64,000 bases of DNA from Paramecium sonneborni (GCA_905182985.1 CAJJDN010000027.1:321468-385467); one strand, 5' to 3'. Positions 47,482 to 61,068 are shown, numbered from the stretch's first letter. Translations and numbers: made by a program. Notes: generated by a model from the sequence alone, not told the origin.

Positions 47482-48691
47482 ATGAAGGTTCATATACAAC
47501 TAATAGGTAAATATCAAGATCATCTCTATAATTGTAGTGAGAATAATGATGCTGCCCTCTTATTAAATTTAGAATTTGATAATGATAGGATCTAATTACT
47601 CAATTTACGTTTTAATAGAAGAATGTAAACTAAAGAATTTGGGGATGAATATTTAAAAGATGTAATTCATTTAATATTATTATTCTACAAGGATGGAGAT
47701 AATAAACTCTTATCTGAAAATCAGACTCTTCATGGTGATAACTAAATGAGTTTTAACTTTTAAAAGTTACGCACTAATACTAATAGACAATTAATTTGTG
47801 AAATGTCTAAACCCTCTAAAATCTGGTTGGTTACTAGATCTATTTAAAATTATAGTCATAATGAAGGAATAATATTAAGAGTAGGAGATGTAATAAAATT
47901 AGGAAGAGTTAAACTCATTGTTAAAGCTATTTAACTCAATAATCAAATAAATAAAGATGATTCTGATGATTATTCTATGTGTTCTATAGTAGATAAAAAT
48001 GAAGATACAAAATAATGTCGTGTATGTTTATCTACAGGAGAAACATTAATTAATCCTCTTATTGATCCATGTAAATGTTGCGGTAGTACTAAATATATTC
48101 ATATTAAATGTTTATTAAAATGGTATTATACTATTCATTTCATTCTTTAGGATACAATCAAGTTCTCATTTTAATTGTAATCTATATTGTACTAGATTTA
48201 TCTGGAAATCTTTAGAATGTGAAATTTGTAAATACTAATTTCAACCTATTTTTGAAAGAAATAATAGAACTTATAATCTTATTGAATTAAGTATACCAAA
48301 AGAACCATATATTATGATGGAATTTTAATAAAAAAAATCTGATAATCCCTCTCATAATAATGATAAAAATGGAGTTTATATAATTAATTTTGGCATCAAA
48401 AAAGAATTAAGAATTGGTAGAAATCATGAAGTTGAAATCAGTATTGCTGATATTAGTGTTAGTCGAGAACATGCATAACTTAAATTAATTGGTGATAAAA
48501 TTGTTTTATCAGATAAAAAATCTAAATTTGGCACTCTCGTTTTATTAAAAAATAATATTACTCTCTTACCTTTATTATCTGGTTTAGAGATACAAATTAA
48601 AAGAACTCTTATCAAAATTAATAATAATTAAAATACTCAATTAATTTAAAAATCAACAGATTTTGAATAACTTTTAGGAAGAATAGATTGA
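47482..48691 (+). CDS. RING-variant (RINGv/MARCH-type) plus FHA domain protein
   Basis: ATG 47482 (MKVHIQLIGKYQDHLYN) to TGA 48689-48691, with one 28-nt intron (48123-48150). A degenerate FHA-like half comes first (SKPSKIWLVTRS, GDVIKLGRVKLIVK). Then a C4HC3 RINGv zinc finger: CRVCLSTG, DPCKCCGSTKYIHIKCLLKW, and after the intron LECEICKYQF. A second, canonical FHA domain ends the protein: LRIGRNHEVEISIADISVSREHAQL and DKKSKFGTLVLL (GR, SREH and the KFGT element). RINGv domains act as E3 ubiquitin ligases; FHA domains bind phosphothreonine. I infer a phosphorylation-guided ubiquitin ligase. Divergent from the carboxypeptidase with 232 bp between the starts. Confidence 0.8.
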
Positions 48692-48869
48692 TTATAATTT
48701 TTTTATTTCATCACAATGTTCTTTTTAATTTTCAAAATTATTTAATATTTAAATATTGATTATCAAAAATTATATATTTCTAATAAATATATTACTCTTT
48801 ATAATAATTTTTATTAATAAATTGCATTTTCTAATTAAATTTGCAATCGATTAATCAAAAAGAATCAAT

Positions 48870-51140
48870 TCAACTTTTTTATATTCCATAATATATTATA
48901 AATAGTTACAAATAATCAAACATTGATTGATTTTTTAAATTATTCTTTGTTCTTTAAAAAATATTCAATTCTAAAATATATAAAAATATATATTACGTTT
49001 AATTACAAATTGGGCATCTTACTAATTTTGTATTTATTCTTATCCAATCTTCAAAACATTCTAAATGAAATGTATGTCCACAAAATATTTGAATTATTTC
49101 CTGTTTAATTTCATATTTTTCAATACAAAAAGGGCACTTATCATCATCATATCTTAAAATTTGTTTTTAAAAACTCTGCTTTATTAGAACCTATTCTTTT
49201 ATCATATTTTCCATCATATTAGATAGACTTTCATTATCTAAATTTTATTAACCATTTTAAAATGTTAGAGACACTAAATAATTAATCCTCCTATTAGCTA
49301 TATAGATTATAATTGCAAAAAGTATAATAACTCCAGATAACAAACTTATTAGTTTCCATAATTTCAAATAATCTATACCTTCTTATACATTTTACTACCT
49401 AACTGTGATTGTAAGATCATTCACTATTATATCCTCCAAAAATACAAAAGTTACTCTGAAATATTTACCTTTCAATATCAATTAGGATTCATAATCATTA
49501 ATTTTTATTTAATTACACAATTATCCTGAATCATTTCCCAAACAGATATTTTGCTAAATAAAATTTATATTTCTTTTTTCTTATACTTACAAATTAAAAA
49601 GCAAATGAAACTTTTATTATTTTTAAGCATCATAAAATAATGTAAATACCGTTCCTTTAGAAATATTTCCGTAGTATGTTTAATTATAATCAATTTCCTA
49701 ACCACATTTTATTATTTTTTTAACAAACCATTTTGAACTTTCTCTAATTTAATTTAAACTTAAACTTTCATAATTTTATTCTGATTAACATTAATTCTCA
49801 ATCCATTCACATCCAGTCTATGACATACAAGAATAGCAGTTGTTAAGTTTTTTGCAACCATGTAAAAAATAATTATACAAACTTTCGAAAATGCATTCAG
49901 ATTTATAAGGTATTAATGATATATTCAAAGATTTGTATATTACATCACAAGGAAATTAATATTCTGATTGTTGTTTATCAAACTTTAATTATGAATAATA
50001 TTATTAATCAAATTCCTATTAATATTGGATAGATTAATAATTCTTCTAAGATAATAATTTGGAAACATTTAATACATATGATTCTAATTTATCCATCTTA
50101 AATTAATCAATATTAATATATTCAGTTTCAAAATGATCATATATTAATAATAATTAAGCTTTATCTATATAGAATGCAATATTCGAATATGATACATTAA
50201 ATTATTAAATCTCTTAAACTACTTTTTATTAGTACAAGTTAGAAATTTCTTCAATAATAAATAATTTAATTCCATTCATATTTTGTTACAATATATAATT
50301 TGAATCTATTCCATTAAAATTTTTTATCATTTATAGTGGTTGAGAATCAAATATATGTATTTGTTAAATTTCATATAATATTTCTCCAATACTATATAGT
50401 ACTTAGAATTGGTCATAAGTTATAATGATATAGCCTGAGCTATATATTTTCCATTTCAATGGAATATCATATTCATATAAAATGTATGTTGATACATCTC
50501 TGAATTGTTTATCAAACAAAGAGTATTCGATTAATTTTATCTAATTCTACTTCAGTACAATTAGCAACAAAGCATTTCTAATTTTGTTGTAATATTATGA
50601 AAATCCCAAAATACTGCCATTATCATCTGATTTGAATTTGTATGATATGCTGCTAAACTAATTTACTTTTCCAGGGAACATTTGATGCATTTCTATTATA
50701 TATTTTTGGTTTTCTTCTTTTTTTAATATAGAAATCATCATACGAATAGAATCTATTTAGGTAAGTTCATAAAAAATAAGATTATATTCCTAATAAATCA
50801 AATTTGATTGTTCAAGAGTTAAAACCCTTCGAATTTCTAATATATACTATTCATTATTAGTGATGAGGTCACAAACTAAGTAATTGCTTAATTAACTTTC
50901 ACCTTTTCTTTCAATAGAATGTATAGCTATCTATGCTTTAAAATCATGTATTACTATTTTATGGGTGAATTCTAACTTTGAAACAAATACATTGTGCTAA
51001 ATGCATTGAAATAGAACATAATCAAAATTTGAACCAGAGTAAGTACATCCCTTAAAGATTTGTGTTTCTATACTACCGTTTGAACTTGAGTATAGTTGAG
51101 AACCATACACAATCTCAAGAAATAGTATATAGAAAAACAT
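48870..51140 (-). CDS. Type I membrane RING-H2 protein with a PSI domain
   Basis: A single uninterrupted frame of 756 codons, ATG 51140 to TGA 48870-48872, with no intron. It starts with a signal peptide (MFFYILFLEIVYGSQL) and a long luminal/extracellular region. The Cys-rich segment CKKLNNCYSCMSQTGCEWI reads as a PSI domain. One membrane helix (LISLLSGVIILFAIIIYIAN) is followed by a short linker and a C-terminal RING-H2 finger: CPFCIEKYE, IFCGHTFHLECFEDW, CPICN. The order (ectodomain, helix, RING-H2) is that of membrane E3 ubiquitin ligases working in the endomembrane system. The last 46 codons after CPICN are low-complexity and may be past the original end. Ectodomain ligand unknown. Confidence 0.8.
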
Positions 51141-51317
51141 TTTATAAATAAATGTTCTTTGTTTAAGTTAATTTTAGAACCTAAAAATAAAACAAATTTT
51201 TTAGTATATCAATTCTATATTATCTTGTCATAAAACATTAATTATTCACCATGCATCATCATGATTGTATTTGATAAAATTATAATAGAATTTATAATAA
51301 TAATAATTAAAAATTTA

Positions 51318-53073
51318 TCATTAACGAACTGTCATCTATTATTTCCATTATTTAAACTATGTTATGGGTGATTGATCCTCTTCATCAGAAGATTCTCTAA
51401 ATTTGATTCCCTTATTAATTATATCTAAACATGAAATTGATCTATCTCTATTTCCAAATGTATCTAGTGCATATATATCCTTATTTGGAGGATTGATTTT
51501 CTTAACTTTTTATTAGAATTATGCTTTATATGATGTATTTTATTGAGATTATTATTTTAATTAATTTATACATTAATTAGATTTAGCATCTTTCTTTTCT
51601 TGATTTTCTTTATTCTATTATATAGTATCTTTGCTTTTATTTAATGATCGACTTTACTTGCTTAATCTTTACTTATCTTCACATAAGGATTGATCAGTAA
51701 GTGCACTTTAACAGGATATATTGAATTAAGGTAACATATAATCTTAAGAATATCTAATCTCTTATTTTTATTAAATTTCTGATGATAATTATTTCACTTA
51801 TTATTGTAATTCTTAATTTTATTATCTTAAACTTTATTTCTCTGATTTAAATTTTGTGATTTACTTATGTATTTCAGTTAAATGACTTTATAATTCTTCA
51901 ATAAAATTTTGATTCTCATTCAATTAATTCATTAAATTTTGAATTTCTTTCTAGTGTTTTACTTCAAATTCTTTTTCCTTAAAATCTAACTATTCTTCAA
52001 AATATTTCTACATTTCCTCTATTACAATTTATTCATTGTTTGTTTATAATTATTACTCTAATAAAGTTATTTATTAATTTTATTAAACTAATTTCTTTTC
52101 TAATTCATTAAACTTAACCATTAAATCTTAATTCTCTTTTTCCCTTTGTGTAATCAACTTCTCTTTTAATTAAATTTCCTCGTCATAATCTTTTTTTATT
52201 TTATCCAATTATCCTTAATTCTCTTCTATTTACTGTTCCAATTATTCAATCTAATTCTTCTATTAATTAAGTATATTAGTCATTTAATTATTTTAAGTAT
52301 TCATAATGTTCAACTATTTCTAGAATTCATTTCTAATTGTTTAATATTATTAAAATACTTCTATGCATTTAGACATTTCTCTATAGTACATTTTTCTCTA
52401 GATGATAAATTATTTGCTTCTGCAATCAGTATCTCATATTTCTCAGCTATTTATACTTTTTCTTTTTCTAATTAATCTACTTAATATTTCATCTTTTCTA
52501 TTTGAGTAATTCTTTCTTATAAAATCTATTGATGGTGATATAAATACTTAATTCAATTTTGAATTTTCAACTAAGACTAAATTTATTTTTTATTCATATT
52601 CTGTTATTCTTTTTTCTAATTATTTTTCTTTTTCCATTCTTCTTGAAGATTCCAATTAATCATCTTTATGTAATAGTTTATTCTTTACAAATATAATAAT
52701 TAAATACTTCAATTTCTAATTGTCTAAGTAATTTGTTTAAATTCATGATTTCATTATCCTTTTTATTAAGTATTTATGCAAACTTATCTTATTAATCTAA
52801 AAATTGAGACGATTTATCGATATCTGATAACCTTTTATTTTTTTCAATCTCATCCATTAACATTCTTTTCAATTCAATATTTTCAGCTAATTATTCTTCA
52901 AGTTAAGTCCTATAATCTTCAATCTCATATTTATTATCTCGATCGCATGCAAATGAAACCACTGAGGTTTTTAAAGATGCCTCTGACCTATTAGTTATGT
53001 CTAATGTTTTCAAGACTTCTTTATTTGATTATTAGAATTGTTTTTCTCCACTATCTATATAATATTTGTTCAT
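51318..53073 (-). CDS. Long coiled-coil protein with one frame break
   Basis: ATG 53073 (MNKYYIDSGEKQFQQSNK) to TGA 51318-51320, with introns at 52683-52707 (25 nt) and 52526-52547 (22 nt). Most of the protein is Glu/Gln/Lys/Leu heptad-like coiled coil (LRQLEIENKLLHKDD, QIEQLEQQIEENQ, FKEKEFEVKHQKEIQNL). It ends in a Ser/Gln-rich tail with RSISCLDIINKGIKFRESSDEE. The frame must shift once at about 52308-52332 (after QLEMNSRNS), where I see no intron. Coiled coils on both sides read well, so this is a single indel. It could be a sequencing error or an early pseudogene. Likely a cytoskeletal or basal-body structural protein; no specific family. Confidence 0.6.
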
Positions 53074-53645
53074 GCTGTTCTTTTAACGAATAAATATTTA
53101 ATATTAAGAAGTATTAAAATTAATGCATATTTTAATTTAAAAATAATCGATTATTAATGACCATTTTTACAATCATTTCTCATTTTCTAATTAAGAAAGC
53201 CTTTCCTAAGATGATAAAGAATGAGTCTCGGATATTTTCTTTAATCATCAATTTCTAGGTATTTAAACTTTTTTATTTAATATTTTATTTTATTTTAATA
53301 TATCTAATTGATCCTTCTAAATTTTTTACTTCAACAAACTTTATGGAAATGAAATATCATTACCCACATATAACAGTTAAAGAGAAAAAATTAACCTTAC
53401 AAATATATATATGTTTAGTTATTTGTCTAGATAAAATATTTCTCTATCCCATGATTTAACTTAAAGAGTTCCTAAAAATACTAACTAATATTAAAATATG
53501 CTAATTTAATACTTTAAGCTAAGATAATTTTTGAATTTATTTGAGCTGTCTAATCATGGCAAATTATACACAACAGAAAAAAAAAAATGTGTATTAAATA
53601 GTAAGATATTTAATTATCAAATAAATAAAAATTGTGTTTACACAA
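53074..53645. other. Intergenic region
   Basis: About 570 bp of AT-rich sequence between the start of the coiled-coil gene and the stop of the HTH-like gene. Some runs of T and A; no frame or RNA gene that I can support. Confidence 0.4.
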
Positions 53646-54177
53646 TCAATGACTTATTTTCTTCATCAAAATAATTTATTATTCCAAGATTTACTTGACT
53701 AGTATATATTCCTTTTGTTTTTCTTAACTGTACTATTCCTAAAGTGCATTTATATTCATTTGATTTTAGACATGAAATTAAGAATTTTTTTTTGAATTTT
53801 GAATATTGAGAAGTATACCTTTTAATTTATTATTCAACTTCTATTTGATTTCTTAATTTTTAGAAATCTCCTAAATTTTGATGCCCTTCTATATTTAAAC
53901 AATCTATTTTAGTAAATTAACTTAGCTATCATAATCTAAAATTTAAATAAATAAGAGTACCTTATTAATGGTTACGAATAACCCCTTATCTTCTAAATGT
54001 ATTTAGAATAGCTTTTGCTGTTGAGAAATTAATCTTACAAATCTGCGCTGAAGCTCTTATAGTTTTTTTTTCACATAATACAAGACTGAGAAACTTGATT
54101 TTAGAGGCAAATTTTTCTTATTTATCTTTGCTATTATTATATATTGTTTGTCCCTCAATTTATTTAACTTTCAGCAT
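53646..54177 (-). CDS. Small protein with a helix-turn-helix-like N-terminus
   Basis: ATG 54177 (MLKVKQIEGQTIYNNSKDKQ) to TGA 53646-53648, with a 25-nt intron (53936-53960). Residues about 25-65 (IKFLSLVLCEKKTIRASAQICKINFSTAKAILNTFRRQG, split here into its parts IRASAQICKINFSTAKAI and LNTFRRQGVIRNH) have the spacing of a homeodomain-like or transposase-type helix-turn-helix. The remainder is Gln/Lys/Ile-rich and helical (EYILVKQILEQQ near the end). Possible DNA-binding protein or the remains of a transposase N-terminus; no catalytic domain follows. The HTH assignment is by eye. Confidence 0.5.
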
Positions 54178-54492
54178 TTTTATGAAAAATATTAATTTTA
54201 GTTAAAAAATGAAGAAACTCTTTTGAATGAATTTAATTAAGAAATTTTATATAGGCTAATAAAACACCAAATCAAGATTATATCTAAATCTATTCTTCTA
54301 GATAACATGATAATTTTTTTTTTACAACAATATATATTTTTTATAATAAATATAATTTAATTTTGGAATTTACTGGTTCAAATATAAAATCTTTAGGCCA
54401 ATGAAGAGATTTCTTTCGGGATTCAAAAGAAACAAATGGTTAACGAAAATCTAAAGTGATTTATCTTATTTTTGATTGAATATAATATATTT
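54178..54492. other. Intergenic region
   Basis: About 315 bp between two minus-strand genes, AT-rich, with several T runs. No feature recognised beyond the expected promoter of the HTH-like gene and 3' end of the coiled-coil gene. Confidence 0.4.
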
Positions 54493-56890
54493 TCATTGAC
54501 GCTTTTATAATTGATCCTCCAAATTTTGTGCGTAAAGTTCATTTTTTTTCAATTTTTATTATAAAATCTTAACTTCACTCATGAGGTTTCTAATTTATTG
54601 ATCAGCAGATTTGTCTCTCTAAATAAATATAATAATAATCTTTTACTATTGAATCAAATTCCTACATAATCAACTATCTTATTTTCCCTTCTTATTCATT
54701 AATTTAAAACTTTTGCTATTGATTTGATGTTTACAGTTCAGATATAAGAATCTAATTTTTTGTATTTCCAATTGTTAAACTCTAAACTTCATTTTCTAAT
54801 TATCTTATTTTGTCTGCTTTTGAATTAAGCTCATACTTTAATTATTAATTTTCTTAATTTATTGAATTCAGTAATAAATTAAATTGAGCTTTTTAGTCAT
54901 TAGACAATGATTAATACTATTCAGTTAATTATTATTCAGTCCTTTTACGAATATCTTCCATTTACAGATTAACTTAATTTTTAAGAAGAATATTTTATTA
55001 TTCCATATTATAAGATTGTAATTATTCCTATTTTAATTGATCTTATAACAATTAATTCTCCTCTAATTTTTTATTAAATTATAAATTCATCATATTTATT
55101 TCTTTTTCAAACCTAACTTATAATTATAAATATTCTTCATTTAATTATTTATAACGATTATCTAATTATAAATAAGCTTACTACTTATCATTAAATTAAT
55201 TTTTTAATTTTAACAACTCTTCTTTTAATTTATCATTATCGTTATTATATTGTAACTTCAATTCATTATAATTTTATGTTAATCTGTCTAATTATTGATT
55301 TAATAATTATTTGTCTGAATTTAAGAGAGTATTTTATAATACTTTTGAATCAAATTAATCTTGTAAATTTTTGATTTAATCTTCTTATATAGCACAATGT
55401 TAATTATTTAATTGAGCTTCTTGATCATATCTTCTTTAAAGAGTAACTAATTGTTCATTTGTTGATTTTAATTTTGCCTCTAATTCTCCTATAAGTAAGT
55501 TCCTATCATTTAACTGTTATTATAACCATTATACTTCTTTATTACATTAGATTTCCAATTTATTTAAATCTTATTGGTATCTTAACTTTTAAACAGAAAT
55601 TTCTTCTTGTAATTATATATAAGAATTTTGTAATTATTGTTTCTCTTCAAGTAGTTAATTATATTGGTAAATTTTATCATCTAATTACCTTTAGAGTCTA
55701 TTCAATTAGTCTTTTAGATCATTAATAGAATTATTAAAATTATATGTATCCTGGTCTAATTTTTATTATTATGAAAAAATTTTGTTTTCTAATTCTCTTT
55801 TCAATTTATCCTATTCTAAAATTTTAAGTTCCTTTTCTGTGATTTGTTATTATAAAGTTGTACTATCTCTTAAATATTTTGATTCTTCGTTTTTCAGTTA
55901 TTATTACAATTGAAAAGATAAAGAATTTGTGTCCAACTAAAGCTTTTCATACATCATAGATAGGTGAGCTTTTTCATTCTGAACTTGTTCTAACAATTTT
56001 GATTAAAGATCAAGTTAATCCTTAAATCTATTACTTTAATCTTTTGTGTCTATTAGTTCTGTTCTTATTTAAAGAGTATCTTAATCATATTTTCTCTATA
56101 ATTGATATAAATACTCTTGAGCCTACTTTAATCTTTACTCAGTAGTTAATAGAGCAGATTCTTTGTTTGTTAAATTAAGAGAAAGAACTTGACTTTCTTT
56201 TGAATATCTCAATTCATTTTATGATTGTTCTTGCTTATGGTTCAAAGTCTATGAATTAATTAAATTTTTAAGGGAATCGATTTCTTTTTATTATACCAAT
56301 TTATTTTAATTTAATTCATTAATTTAAATTACCTATTTATCACATTAGATTTGCAATTTTGCTAATCTATCTTATAAATCTAAAATATGTTAATTGCTTG
56401 TATCAATTTATAAACTGTTTTGTTTCTTTAATTGATTTTACAAGTCATCAATTTTATTTTATAATTACTTTATGGTTTGATTTGCAGAACTAAAGTCTGA
56501 TTAAAGAGATTCTCTTTGAATTACAGATTTTGTAATTTCTCTATCAAAATCTAGAGGTTTTTATTGCAACAATTTAAGAGCCATTTGAAGATCCTATACT
56601 TAAAGTTTTAACTTTCGTTTTTCATCATCATCTTAAAACGATTAATTTAATTTATCAATATTTATCTCTTGTTGACTTTATGTTAAAGAACGATCTAATT
56701 AGTATTAAATTTCTTCAATTTTTCTTTATTTTAATGTACTGTCCCTCTCAAAAATCTTTAATCTATTATTTGCTTAATTTAATTAGCTTTGCAATTGATC
56801 TCTTTCCCTTTGTAAATTTGATATCTATATTTAAGGATCTTGAACTTATTAAATATTTTGTTAAGGTTTCTATGAAGTTCTAACACTCAT
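54493..56890 (-). CDS. Giant Gln-rich coiled-coil protein
   Basis: One open frame from ATG 56890 (MSVRTSQKPQQNIQQVQDPQ) to TGA 54493-54495, with a single 28-nt intron close to the 3' end (54619-54646). Almost all of the roughly 790 residues are continuous coiled coil with regular Leu/Ile heptads (for example NLQRERDQLQSQLNQANNRL, QLLEEKQQLQNSYIQLQEE, LVTLQRRYDQEAQLNNQ). Glutamine is mainly written TAA/TAG. Such proteins build basal-body rootlets, cortical fibres or tethers in ciliates. No head domain or motor motif was seen. It directly follows, in the same direction, a long decayed coiled-coil relic (56950-59870). Confidence 0.75.
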
Positions 56891-56949
56891 CTTTGATTTA
56901 GATATTAAAATATTAAATTTTATTTATATATAATTCAATAATTTTTATA

Positions 56950-59870
56950 ATCTTATTAAGTAAGTTGCTATATTACAGCTGCTTGTTTTAATGATTCTAA
57001 AATAATTAATCAAGAATGAATAAATTTATATGATTTAATCTAAAGCTTTCACTACCCAAAATAGCTAGTTTATTTTCAGATTTAAAAATTTTTTATTTCT
57101 TCTCCAAATCATTGACTATTCTATGATTCTAATAACTTAGTTTTGTATAAAAGTTTGTTGAAGTTGTGTTTCAATGTTTATTAAACTCTAATGATTTTAT
57201 ATTTTCTACTAAGATTTGAATTTCTTCTAAAATTTCTTAATTTTATTGTTAGAGTTCAAAAGATTATTGACTTCTTTCCAATTATCGATTGTGTAATCAA
57301 CAATTATCAATAAATTAATCATTTATTCTAAGGTTTTATTAATTTGATAATATTAAAATAAATATTATTCATAATTTGGAAACTCTTTCAAAATTAATTA
57401 TTTTTATTGATTTTCTATATCTCTTTATGGCAATTTATTTTAATTAACTTTCTAGTATATATTCTAATAATTTATTTTTCTATCACATATTATATAACAT
57501 TACATATTATTCTTGTTAAAATTTTCGATCATATCAATTAAATCAATCTCTTAATCTTTTAGTTTTAAATTCCATTCATCCGATTGTATAATTTCTAATT
57601 TTGTTAGGTAATTATTTTAATTTCTTCCACTAGTTATTATTTATTAATTTCATTAATTATTTTTATATTATTAATTAATCTATGGTCTTTTTTAAATTGA
57701 TTTTTGATGGATTCTTATTTTTTAATCGATTACTAATTATAACTGTTTATATCTTTTTCTTAAATTAAATAATAAAGTTGAAAAATTATGTTGATCTTTT
57801 GAAAACAGCAAATCCCATAAATAAAATTTATAAAATTAAATTTCAATTATTATATTTTTATGATAATTATTAATTAATTTTATTTAAAGCTTTTTGTTTT
57901 GCAAGATTTAATCTTAATATTTTATAATCAATTAATCATTTTTTTATAGTAGATCAATTTACTTCCTTTGCTATATTTATAATTGATCATTTATTAGTTA
58001 TTATTTTTATATATGCTATTTTGTAAGAAATTGTCAATTTTATATTGTATTCATACAATTACTAAATTTCCTTTAGTAAATAGAAAGTAACAGTTGATTC
58101 ACTTTATTTATTCTTTTTCTTAATATTGTTTAATTTGGTACTCCAAGTGATTGATTCTATTTTACAAGGTTTTTACATATTTGTCATAAAATAATAATTG
58201 ACGATATTATTCTTTTTTCTTTTAATTTGTTTTAATCTCTTTCTCTTATATTGTTTTATATAAATGTTGAATTTTAATTCTTAAGAAGCAGTTTAATTTT
58301 TGATTGATTAGATGTCTTTGAATTTCACATTCTATAACTCAATTTCTATCTGATGCAATTATATTTAAGTTATTTATTTTCATCGACAAGAAAAATTTAC
58401 TACTCTTATTAATAATTTTGTAATTTTAAAAATTCTTATTTTTGTCTCTAAATCACCTAATCCAAAAGATCATAAGAACTTTTATTCATGCTCTAATTTA
58501 ATTTATTCCTAATCATTTATCAATCTATTTATTTATTCAACTGTTAATAAATTAGTTGATATTATGTAATCCTTTATTCATTTTTTTTTCATATTATTCT
58601 ACTATTACTACTCTAATTAATTCTTTTTGTCAGCTATTTATTCAACAATATTTGATTTGATTTCTCCACAATTTTTTTCACCTAATCATAAATTTTTGGT
58701 GTTTAAGAAAATGTCATTTATTACTTAAGATTTTAATTGATTGCGATGACAATGGAATTTAATCTATTCCTTTCAAAAATGCTTCACCTTTTAAAAAATT
58801 TCAAATCCGCTGATAATTTACCATTAAATTATAATTTTTAATTACTCCCCATTTTTAGGATAATTTTATTTTCCTCATATTAATATAAATTACTGATTTT
58901 TGCTGTACAATCCTAATTCATAACCCTTTCTTATAATTATAATAGTTTCTATTTAAATTCTAAAATCTAACATTTCCATTTTTTTCTCTTTTCATTAAAA
59001 ATCATGAATTTTTTAAAGTCATTCTTTCAGTCATTAATGATCTTTATTTCTTAAACTACGCACTTATAAATTCTGATTATAATTTAATTATCTCAAATTC
59101 CATCTCAGCATCGGCATTTAAAATTTCCTAACTCTTTTGATGATTTAAATTATTAACTTGTCTATATTACCTTTATTTCCTATGTTTTTCAGACTTACCT
59201 TTCAAACTTATTTTATAAGAATTCTAATTTTGTTTACTAATTAAAGATATTCTTTTTCTGAGCTTAATTTTATTAATAAATCATATTTAATAACTCTGAA
59301 ATTGATTGTAATCAATACCTTCCTTACTATTTTTTAGAGTTAATCTTATATCGATTCATTTTTTCTTTCAATATATATTACTTAAAATGTGAACCTTTTT
59401 TTAAAGATCATTTAAGATCATCTTCATCGCTTCTAATTCAATCAAATAATTCTCTTTTTCCTTTAATAAATCTAAAGTTTATTTATTCAAAAAATGATTT
59501 ATTCATTAAACATCTCTTTCTAAGAACTTAATAATTTATCATGATTTTATTCTATTATTTTAATATTATCTTTGCTTACTTAATCCATCTTAACCAATTA
59601 AATTTTAATATTAACATGATAATTTTTATATATCATCTTTCATTTTTTTAGTTAATTAATTATAATTATCAGTTCAAAAGCTAATCCATCTATTTAACTT
59701 GACAATTCAGTTCTTCACTTTATAAAGTTACTTTTTAGGATTAAATTTTAAAAATAGAAAATTATAGATTTACCAATATGCCTGCTATATCGAAGAAATA
59801 GATGGCGTACAATATTTAACACTAATAGCAATAATTTTAAATAGTAAAACAGCCAATATTTATTATTTTA
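56950..59870 (-). pseudogene. Decayed coiled-coil gene (relic)
   Basis: On the minus strand, coiled-coil stretches of 20-45 residues appear one after another but in shifting frames, broken by TGA codons and unexplained by GT..AG introns. Examples from 5' to 3': VTLQSEELNCQVKQMDQLLN, then MKDDIQKLSCQYQNLIGQDG, DKLLSSQKEMFNEQ, LDLLKEKENYLIELEAMKM, much further on RQLERSQQSFELQQQNQEIL, and finally NDLEKKQKIFKSENKLAIL. The composition (T-rich plus strand, Gln/Glu/Lys/Leu in translation) equals that of the intact coiled-coil gene next door. The density of breaks is far beyond that in neighbouring genes, so I call a pseudogene. Boundaries are approximate; its 5' part is also duplicated by an assembly artefact. 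Confidence 0.55.
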
Positions 59871-60859
59871 AAGAATACATTCTNAATCCTAATTCATAAC
59901 CCTTTCTTATAATTATAATAGTTTCTATTTAAATTCTAAAATCTAACATTTCCATTTTTTTCTCTTTTCATTAAAAATCATGAATTTTTTAAAGTCATTC
60001 TTTCAGTCATTAATGATCTTTATTTCTTAAACTACGCACTTATAAATTCTGATTATAATTTAATTATCTCAAATTCCATCTCAGCATCGGCATTTAAAAT
60101 TTCCTAACTCTTTTGATGATTTAAATTATTAACTTGTCTATATTACCTTTATTTCCTATGTTTTTCAGACTTACCTTTCAAACTTATTTTATAAGAATTC
60201 TAATTTTGTTTACTAATTAAAGATATTCTTTTTCTGAGCTTAATTTTATTAATAAATCATATTTAATAACTCTGAAATTGATTGTAATCAATACCTTCCT
60301 TACTATTTTTTAGAGTTAATCTTATATCGATTCATTTTTTCTTTCAATATATATTACTTAAAATGTGAACCTTTTTTTAAAGATCATTTAAGATCATCTT
60401 CATCGCTTCTAATTCAATCAAATAATTCTCTTTTTCCTTTAATAAATCTAAAGTTTATTTATTCAAAAAATGATTTATTCATTAAACATCTCTTTCTAAG
60501 AACTTAATAATTTATCATGATTTTATTCTATTATTTTAATATTATCTTTGCTTACTTAATCCATCTTAACCAATTAAATTTTAATATTAACATGATAATT
60601 TTTATATATCATCTTTCATTTTTTTAGTTAATTAATTATAATTATCAGTTCAAAAGCTAATCCATCTATTTAACTTGACAATTCAGTTCTTCACTTTATA
60701 AAGTTACTTTTTAGGATTAAATTTTAAAAATAGAAAATTATAGATTTACCAATATGCCTGCTATATCGAAGAAATAGATGGCGTACAATATTTAACACTA
60801 ATAGCAATAATTTTAAATAGTAAAACAGCCAATATTTATTATTTTAAAGAATACATTCT
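58909..60859. repeat. Exact 975-bp direct duplication around a single N (assembly artefact)
   Basis: Bases 58909-59883 recur exactly at 59885-60859 with an N at 59884. The duplicated piece is the 5' part of the coiled-coil relic and its upstream flank. Fourth example of the same artefact. Confidence 0.9.
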
Positions 60860-61068
60860 ATAAATTATATATATTTCACAAAATAAATTATATTTTTTGA
60901 TGTGCTTTCAAAATGAAAAACATAATTAATATTCATCAATTTGGCCATACGTTAATAAAAAAGATTAATATTAATCATAACATAAACAAAAGAAAAAGCT
61001 GGAACTTTAAAAAAACCTTAAAAAATAATTAAATATCTAGTATTTTTCAATAAATATAATAAAATAAA

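Noticed and set aside
56680..56883. Plus-strand ORF starting MLKNDLISIKF
   Set aside because: It is the antisense shadow of the coiled-coil gene at 54493-56890.
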